Source: Zancudomyces culisetae
Taxonomy: Eukaryota; Kickxellomycota; Harpellomycetes; Harpellales; Legeriomycetaceae
DNA length: 11,775 nucleotides
Assembly: GCA_001969505.1 (NCBI GenBank)
Contig: LSSK01001551.1
Span: forward strand, 1-11,775
Reading direction: 5' to 3'
Part shown: positions 6,986 through 11,775 of the stretch, piece after piece
Layout: each line of letters starts with the position of its first letter
Position numbering within the stretch: the stretch's first letter is position 1
Notes under the pieces: generated by a model
What the model saw: only the letters and a program-made list of their open reading frames with translations
Databases searched by the model: none
Told to the model about the DNA's origin: nothing
Translations under genes and position numbers: made by a program

Positions 6986-7498
6986 TTAGGTTCTTACAAC
7001 CATGAGCCAAGCAAATGAGACAGCTCTTCCTTCTACAACTTTGGGTATATTTCTGATGATCTTAGATGACGATCTACGGACCACTTGGCATCTACCGGTA
7101 CAATCCTTTCCTCCACAGACCATAATAACTCCCATTCCTGGTTTGTTCAACCCACTCTTTCTTCCGAGCTTGATTGATCCAAACTTTCTTGTGTTGTAGC
7201 ACTTTCCAAATCTAATGATGCGTTTAGCATATCTTCTACTAAATTTCGGAGACTTGTACAACCTAACAGTTGTTTTAATACATTTACAGTGACGATGGTG
7301 ACACATATCATTGAACGCAGAACCAGCAATCTTGTTGTATCCAGAACCAGCGATATTATTTAATTGAGAACCAGCAAACTTGTTGTTTTTGGGACTAGTA
7401 ATATTATTGTTATGATTCTGTTTGAAATTGCGGATGTTCACCACACTGGCCAAAGTAGAACTGAGGAGTAAGGCACTAATTTAGGCTGACTTGAACAT
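6986..7498 (-). pseudogene. Very basic Cys-rich secreted-type protein with a stop codon inside its signal peptide
   Basis: The ATG at 7496-7498 begins Met-Phe-Lys-Ser-Ala and is followed at once by TAA (7481-7483). In the same frame the codons then read ISALLLSSTLAS, the rest of a textbook signal peptide, and stay open for 164 more codons to the TAA at 6986-6988. A TATA box lies ~58 bases upstream of the ATG. The mature part has an Asn-rich segment and three 8-residue repeats with an AGS core (codons ~38-61). A Lys/Arg-rich region with seven Cys follows (codons 66, 71, 73, 99, 128, 133, 137), including CHHRHCKC and CGGKDCTGRC. Arg-Arg and Lys-Arg pairs near codons 88-94 could be Kex2 sites. 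No ATG after the stop would keep the signal peptide; the next one is at ~7306. I do not recognise the family. It is either a nonsense allele or pseudogene, a product of stop readthrough, or a base error. Confidence 0.75.
7320..7375. repeat. 24-bp repeat, three copies, in the Cys-rich gene
   Basis: GAACCAGC recurs at 7320, 7344 and 7368 on the plus strand, exactly 24 bases apart. On the minus strand each period encodes an 8-residue unit with an I/F-A-G-S core. The flanking codons differ between copies, so the repeat is kept at protein level rather than being a fresh DNA duplication. Confidence 0.8.
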
Positions 7499-7555
7499 TT
7501 TGGCTACTGTTTTTGCTTTTTTTTCCTGTTGGAATGATGTTTGTGTACAACGTTT

Positions 7556-7563
7556 TATTTATA
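7556..7563 (-). promoter_or_regulatory. TATA box of the Cys-rich gene
   Basis: TATAAATA on the minus strand, 58 bases upstream of the ATG at 7498. The good promoter supports that ATG as the original start despite the stop codon at codon 6. Confidence 0.6.
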
Positions 7564-8010
7564 AACTGAATGGAAAAAAAAACCTAACCCTTATATACTT
7601 TTGAAAAGGGTGAAGGGAATGGTTTGGAGTTATTAGCATATTTTAGTTTAAAAAAAAACAACAGAATAGTATACCTAGTGTTCAGACTATTGTTGATAAT
7701 TGAATACCTTTTTCGATAGAATGATACCATACAACATAGATATAAAGTATGGGGATATGGTACAACTGAAATATCATAATTTGCATGAAGCCAGACCAGC
7801 ATTAATGAACTTAAAAGTCAATGTGGCATCTTGTACAAATAACAAAAGTGTATTTTGCTGTATTGGAGAACACATATTCTACATTAATAACACCTAGTAT
7901 TCTCTTATATAAAAAGAACATGGTTATGTATATTACTGGAAAACAAAGCCGGGCTAGTTCGTGTTCAATTTAGAAGAAAAGTAAGTCTTGGTAGTTTATG
8001 AAAACATTGC
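7564..8010. other. Intergenic, possible small ORF only
   Basis: The only plus-strand ATG frame of note is 7721-7897 (59 codons including the stop, MIPYNIDIKYGD...). It has no signal peptide, no domain I recognise and no clear promoter, so I treat it as unproven. A GTAAGT donor-like word at 7981 has no plausible exon before it. Confidence 0.35.
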
Positions 8011-8029
8011 GAGATTCTGGTAGAATCTC
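8011..8029. repeat. Perfect 8-bp hairpin with 3-base loop
   Basis: GAGATTCT (8011-8018), loop GGT, AGAATCTC (8022-8029), followed by a T-rich run. The geometry suits an RNA hairpin, but no transcript can be assigned. Confidence 0.7.
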
Positions 8030-8285
8030 CTATTTCTCTTTTTAATTATTTTTTGTGTGTGTATGTGGGAATATATCTACTGTGAAGGTTAATTCTATTA
8101 TAAAGAAATCAGAACCAAAATGCTCCAAAGAACCTTGAACACTGGTATTTTTATTTAATCTCTTCTTTTTTCCCTTTTGAGGGCTTTTGGATTATTGTTA
8201 TTTATTAAGAACTACTGGATGCTATAATGCTATTTATTCGATCTGGAACGCACCATTTTACCTTTATTTTATTTTCGGTATTTGT

Positions 8286-8302
8286 AGGATGTAGTACATC
8301 CT
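8286..8302. promoter_or_regulatory. 17-bp palindrome, operator-like
   Basis: AGGATGTA-G-TACATCCT is perfectly symmetric around one central base. With no loop it cannot fold easily as RNA, so a site for a dimeric DNA-binding protein is the more natural reading. No target gene is close: the nearest start is about 920 bases away. Confidence 0.35.
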
Positions 8303-8435
8303 GAGTATATGGTGGGTACAAAATATTAACATCGTGGGGTTTTTACTAATTTGGCAAGTCGAGGCTTAGAAATGTTTATAGCCACAGCGTATTAAAAAGC
8401 TTGGAAAGGGGGTTTGAAAGAAAAGACAAGAGAGG

Positions 8436-8471
8436 GTGTGTGTGTGTGTGTGTGTGTGCGGGGGGGGGGGG
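8436..8471. repeat. (TG)n microsatellite followed by 12 consecutive G
   Basis: About eleven TG units (8436-8458), then C and an uninterrupted run of 12 G (8460-8471). G12 stands out in such AT-rich DNA. Confidence 0.9.
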
Positions 8472-8588
8472 TATTGATGATAAAACTAAAAAAAGCGTGT
8501 AAAAGTTGATTTGAAGATGATGAATTTGCAGTAATGGTATTCATTTTAATGACATTTCATCATTTTTATTTTTTTATTTTTTGCTATT

Positions 8589-8708
8589 CCTTTGGCTTCA
8601 AAGTGCTAGAATAAACAAATATTTAAATATTTTCCCTCGCTGTAACTTCCTTCTCTCTCTTTTTTTTTAACGCTAACGATACACTGTGCCTTGGGCTTGA
8701 AAGTGCTA
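8589..8708. repeat. Degenerate direct repeat, copies 100 bp apart
   Basis: CCTTTGGCTTCAAAGTGCTA at 8589-8608 and CCTTGGGCTTGAAAGTGCTA at 8689-8708 differ at two of 20 bases. Similarity continues weakly for ~40 bases after each copy (A/T-rich, then TTTTCCC plus CTGT-like words). It looks like an old ~100-bp tandem duplication. Confidence 0.6.
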
Positions 8709-8848
8709 TCGTAGTAAAAAACTTTTAATTTTTTCCCACAACTGTTCTTACAATAACAATGATTGATCATCTTTTTTGTATTTGATTTTTCCCATGACCT
8801 TGATATTTTTAGATATAGCAGGTATACTTAGGCCTAAACTTATAAAAC

Positions 8849-8872
8849 GGGAATTCGACCTGTTGAATTCCC
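8849..8872. repeat. Perfect 8-bp inverted repeat (GGGAATTC/GAATTCCC)
   Basis: GGGAATTC (8849-8856) and GAATTCCC (8865-8872) flank the 8-base loop GACCTGTT. Each arm contains an EcoRI-type GAATTC. It may be a hairpin or a paired binding site. Confidence 0.7.
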
Positions 8873-9039
8873 AGAGTGTATAACGCTTTCTAAATGCTTA
8901 TTTTAAAGATAATTTTCAAAATATCTGCATCTTTTCTTGATAGCAAAAAAAAGCAGTTGTACATTTATTCTTAAAGGCTTTGCATAACTGTGAGATGGTT
9001 TCAACTTTATTAAAAGAGTATGAGGACTAAATAAAAAAG

Positions 9040-9047
9040 TATATATA
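9040..9047 (+). promoter_or_regulatory. Candidate TATA element for the 9225 gene
   Basis: TATATATA, 178 bases upstream of the ATG at 9225. It is the best TATA-like word in the upstream region, but it is palindromic and the region is AT-rich, so support is modest. Confidence 0.35.
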
Positions 9048-9224
9048 CCCATCCCTTAGATAGGATGATACAGTTTCCTCATACAAGTATCCCAGAGTAA
9101 AGACTCTAAAATAAAGATATTATAGTTGTACTTATATACCAATACACAGCACTATTGGTGTAATACACTAACAACTGAAAGATTATAAGCATTACTATTC
9201 TGCAAGGCAAAAAAAAAAAGAGAA

Positions 9225-10145
9225 ATGCAAAACGAAATATCTGCAGCTTACATAGCTAGAAGGCATGGGGCTAGAAACGATGCCATGAACATTCTAAAGG
9301 ACGGGAAAATGTTTATATATAAAAAATCAAGCGATGATGTAATCGAGCCAGATTTTTTTGTGAATGTTGAATGGCATCATGCAAGGTATGCAAGCGAGGT
9401 AAACCACTTGCTTGGGTTTAGGATGTCAGAATGCATAACTCCTATTACACACACAATACTCGATGAGATGAACAATATACTCGGGTTTATCCGGCAATTA
9501 AAACCAAGACCGGTGCCACAAGATGAGTCTTCTGACGAAGAACGCTCGCTCCCACCACATAATCCGGTATCTATTTGGAACGTCTTTAATACAATCGGAT
9601 TGTATGCATTCACTATCTCTGTGACGGAAATGGAGAGTGGTGTGAGGACAGTTGTTTTCAACTACAGATTTAGACACTTGCTTGCAAGCACCGTCTCAAA
9701 TTCCGAGATACCCAGTGCACCTATCAGACTTTATGCTGCAGATGAGGATAGTTCCTTTGGAAATTGCTCTTTTATTGATGATTTGGGGTACAATATAAGA
9801 AGATCTGATAGCAGAACGCTTGTGGATGGTGTGGAGAGTAACAGCGATGGATCAAGTTCTGATGGTTGTGAAGAACACTTGGTTTTTACTACTGAAACCC
9901 GCAGAATGATGGCAATATTGACAATGGATACGCACTACAATAATACCGTTATTCATTTTAACCAGGATTTTAGAATAAGAGGGTACAGTAGCCTGATACA
10001 ACCATCATACTATGACAACATTGGAGAGTGTCCATTTCCCAGAGGCGAACAGGAACTAAGCACTTTGGAACAAAGAGCCGCCATCTTTTCGCTTGCTTTT
10101 TATAGGGAGTTATTCTATATTATGCGTGAGGAATATTGTAGTTAG
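9225..10145 (+). CDS. Orphan 306-residue protein, no recognised domain
   Basis: The ATG follows an A-rich leader (AAAAAAAAAAAGAGAA) of a kind often seen before yeast starts, and the frame ends at TAG 10143-10145. The length of this uninterrupted frame in AT-rich DNA makes chance unlikely. The protein has no signal peptide or membrane segment and is probably intracellular. Acidic, Ser-rich tracts lie near residues 100-108 (DESSDEERS) and 201-217, with more ordered segments at ~113-155 (hydrophobic, possibly strands, SIWNVFNTIGLYAFTISV) and 218-306. The two acidic tracts could be CK2-type phosphorylation sites, which is inference. Nothing resembles a family I know, so I assign no function. The C terminus (AFYRELFYIMREEYCS) might continue through an intron into downstream sequence at 10258-10347, but no good donor site supports this. 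Confidence 0.7.
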   Translation: MQNEISAAYIARRHGARNDAMNILKDGKMFIYKKSSDDVIEPDFFVNVEWHHARYASEVNHLLGFRMSECITPITHTILDEMNNILGFIRQLKPRPVPQDESSDEERSLPPHNPVSIWNVFNTIGLYAFTISVTEMESGVRTVVFNYRFRHLLASTVSNSEIPSAPIRLYAADEDSSFGNCSFIDDLGYNIRRSDSRTLVDGVESNSDGSSSDGCEEHLVFTTETRRMMAILTMDTHYNNTVIHFNQDFRIRGYSSLIQPSYYDNIGECPFPRGEQELSTLEQRAAIFSLAFYRELFYIMREEYCS

Positions 10146-10992
10146 TTTGTTTAACATTTTAACTGATGCAATTTTCGATATTTATTAATACAATCGGAGT
10201 TTTATTTTTATCTTTACCATCAAATACAACTTTTTGTCTTTATCTTTTTCTTTCAGACTTGATATTGGTAGTCCCAAGAAAGGTATGATAGTTGCCGCAC
10301 CTGATGTTGTGAGATGGGAAAATATTAAAATAAAATCAAGACAGTAGGTCCTAAATAATTTTTTTTGTGAAACACACTCTTGTTTTCTTATGAAAAAGCA
10401 TGTATGTAGGGCATTATAAGTTTAATAGACTGAGGTTAAATGCTTTTAGATGGGTATATAGACATTTGCATAAAAGTGTTTGTTTTGCGTATCTGTGTGA
10501 AACTGCGTGGTGGATTTGAGTTTAGGTTATGAATATCCCGCTCCCCAATCACAATAATTCAGAGATACAAAATAAAGTAGATAAAAAAAGTCGTCTGATT
10601 TTTGGTTTTTTTGAAATTCGAAATTTGGGCAAATTAGCAACTCGTTCTGTTGTTATTTGGCATATTTTTCGCTCCAAAAATTTTTATCAGGTATTATATT
10701 TTAGGCATAATTATTTTTATTTTATCAATTTTTTTTAACATATAAATAAAATGGCCTGCAAATAAAAATACATATACGAAACACTGAAAAAAAAATGAAA
10801 AATCTGGCAAATGAGAGATATCAAAACACTTTAGAAATCCTGCACATTCTAGCAAATAAACAATCCTAGTTGACCTGCAATTTTTTCCATTATCTAGTTA
10901 TCTATTTTTTTTAATATAACTTTTATTTTCAACTTTTTTAAAAAAAAACCAAATCGAATACATTGGTAATAATCGATAAAGAAAAAGACAAA
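10146..10992. other. Intergenic region upstream of the COX8-like gene
   Basis: AT-rich with no secure gene. A pyrimidine run ending CTTTCAG (10242-10256) looks like a splice acceptor. It is followed by a 29-codon open stretch (10258-10347, LDIGSPKKGM...) that could be an exon or chance. A 69-codon frame at 10529-10738 becomes Phe/Tyr-rich as it runs into poly-T and is probably not coding. T-rich and A-rich blocks at 10900-10950 precede the COX8-like start. Confidence 0.4.
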
Positions 10993-11678
10993 ATGATGAG
11001 ATTCAACAACTTGATTTCAAGATCTGTCAGACAGAACCAAAGATTGATCAGAGGTGGTGCCCACGACTTCCCAGCTCCTAACGGCATGGTAAGTACTTTT
11101 GCCGTCATTTTTCCCATCTATATTAGCATTTGCATTTGCATTTAGTTTGGATTGCAAATGTAATTTGCAGTTGCTAATAAATTTTTCAATGCTCCTGGGA
11201 ATATTTTTGCACCATGTTCAACTACTACAGAGTATTAGTAGCTATAATAACAATTGATATACAAATATATTAGAACCTTCCATTCAACACCCAAAAAAAA
11301 GGCTTCAAATACGTTTTTATCACATTTGCAACTCTACCTGCTATCCTCACTGCTACTGGTACGTCTTTTATTCTTATTACCGTTACACTTGATATACATG
11401 TTCAAGAATATATGTTTTAAGGCTCGAATTAATTTATATCTTTTAATTGTGTTGCTGTTCCATCATCATAACAAACAACTTGACTTGAATTTTTGTTATG
11501 AACTAAATAGCCTACTGGTTCCAAGTGTAAGTCTTGACTCATCTCGTTTATATTATTTTATCCGCGATCGCTGTGCTGTCGAACCTGGACGAAACAAGGT
11601 ATCATGATATTTTTTATGTGTATATATGCTAACTTTTTGTATTGTACCTATAGTGAACGAAAGGCCGTAAAGAACTAA
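10993..11678 (+). CDS. COX8: Cytochrome c oxidase subunit VIII (COX8/COX7C family), four exons including a 16-nt microexon
   Basis: A small single-pass subunit of mitochondrial cytochrome c oxidase in the inner membrane. I propose exons 10993-11088, 11274-11358, 11511-11526 and 11654-11678, giving 73 residues, close to the ~78 of yeast COX8. Exon 1 starts MMRFNNLISRSVRQNQRLIRGG, an Arg-rich, acid-free mitochondrial presequence, then HDFPAPNGM. Exon 2 opens directly with NLPF, the hallmark of this family (mammalian COX7C has H...NLPF), and continues as a hydrophobic helix ending LPAILTAT. The microexon adds AYWFQ at the place of the family's (V/Y)WQ or YVQ, and exon 4 ends ERKAVKN before TAA (11676-11678). 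All junctions keep frame, with GT..AG ends and donors GTAAGT, GTACGT, GTAAGT. The first Met at 10993 has another at 10996. The spliced model was built by eye from conservation of NLPF and YW..Q. The weakest points are the microexon acceptor and the branch site of intron 2. Another tiny respiratory-chain subunit is the main alternative. Confidence 0.7.
11089..11273 (+). other. Intron 1 of the COX8-like gene
   Basis: Donor GTAAGT right after an ATG codon (phase 0), acceptor ATTAG before AACCTTCC. Branch candidates are TGCTAAT (11172-11178) or TAATAAC (11245-11251), the latter ~22 bases before the acceptor. Read through unspliced, the frame stops at 11143-11145 before any NLPF motif. Confidence 0.75.
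11359..11510 (+). other. Intron 2 of the COX8-like gene
   Basis: Donor GTACGT after ACTG (phase 1), acceptor AAATAG before CCTACTGG. No strong branch sequence was found; TCATAAC near 11466 or AACTAAA at 11501 are candidates. This makes it the least certain of the three introns. Confidence 0.55.
11527..11653 (+). other. Intron 3 of the COX8-like gene
   Basis: Donor GTAAGT (11527-11532), a clear TGCTAAC branch site (~11628-11634) and a pyrimidine-rich path to the acceptor CTATAG (11653). Phase 2: GT plus T completes a Val codon. It is the best-formed intron in the window. Confidence 0.75.
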
Positions 11679-11775
11679 GACTTTTTACCCGAACACATGA
11701 TTATTTCATTTAATACTTTTGATCAAATCTTGAGTTTTAAGTTGAATTTTAAAGAAGCCGACTTCCTTTTCTTTT

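Larger units (their letters stand above)
8030..9224. other. Long gene-free region
   Basis: About 1.2 kb without a supported ORF on either strand. It holds the 17-bp palindrome at 8286-8302, the (TG)n-G12 tract at 8436-8471, a degenerate direct repeat with 100-bp offset (8589-8708) and a hairpin at 8849-8872. I checked for tRNA B-box sequences and snoRNA C/D boxes. ATGATGA at 8517 looks like a C box, but no matching D box and terminal stem follow. The right end should carry the promoter of the 9225 gene. Confidence 0.5.

Noticed and set aside
7451-7453. TTG at 7453 as the start of the Cys-rich protein
   Set aside because: Eukaryotic nuclear genes rarely use TTG. It falls inside the signal peptide that starts at the ATG at 7498.
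7470-7498. A mini-intron removing the TAA in the Cys-rich gene
   Set aside because: The only GT..AG pair around the stop spans about 16 bases, far too short for splicing.
2182-7498. Killer toxin or antimicrobial assignment for the Cys-rich secreted proteins
   Set aside because: Size, Cys content and secretion would allow it, but I recognise no toxin family signature or immunity gene, so the function is left open.
8474-8570. C/D-box snoRNA suggested by ATGATGA at 8517
   Set aside because: No CTGA D box at a fitting distance and no terminal stem.
11555-11605. tRNA-like B box (GGTTCGAC on the minus strand)
   Set aside because: No T-arm stem, A box or acceptor pairing surrounds it, and it lies in intron 3 of the COX8-like gene.
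11254-11607. 117-codon plus-strand ORF inside the COX8-like gene
   Set aside because: It begins at TTG and overlaps exon 2 in another frame. Its Leu/Phe-rich content comes from T-rich intron sequence.
1-11775. Transposon, CRISPR array or bacterial origin
   Set aside because: No transposase or reverse-transcriptase motifs, no regularly spaced identical repeats, and the genes are plainly nuclear eukaryotic (TAF5, spliced COX8-like).

Overview
The window looks like nuclear DNA from an AT-rich, yeast-like ascomycete, probably a budding yeast (Saccharomycotina) outside the CTG-Ser clade. Two eukaryotic housekeeping genes frame it. At the left is the C-terminal WD40 half of TAF5 (TFIID/SAGA subunit). 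At the right is a small four-exon gene best read as COX8 (cytochrome c oxidase subunit VIII, the mammalian COX7C family). CTG falls at positions where TAF5 and a trypsin fold expect Leu, so CTG is probably read as Leu. Introns use GTAAGT/GTACGT donors and TAG acceptors; one has a clear TGCTAAC branch site.

Layout: TAF5 (+, 1-1893, 5' end outside the window); a predicted secreted six-cysteine protein (-, 2182-2808); a paralogue of it (-, 3662-4259) cut short by a frameshifting 16-bp tandem duplication; a predicted GPI-anchored trypsin-fold protein that has lost catalytic His and Ser (+, 5537-6568); a very basic, Cys-rich secreted-type protein whose signal peptide carries an in-frame TAA (-, 6986-7498); a long gene-poor stretch with hairpins, a (TG)n/G12 tract and a degenerate direct repeat (about 7500-9220); an orphan 306-residue ORF (+, 9225-10145); a gap; then the COX8-like gene (+, 10993-11678).

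The interesting part is the interior, about 2.2-7.5 kb. It is a run of four genes for secretory-pathway proteins, none with a function I recognise. Two are close paralogues, one is a pseudoprotease, and two of the four carry a single clean lesion in an otherwise well-preserved reading frame. This looks like a fast-evolving accessory cluster of extracellular or cell-surface proteins with gene duplication and recent, possibly strain-specific, inactivation. No joint function can be shown from sequence alone. I found no tRNA, rRNA, transposon or CRISPR array.
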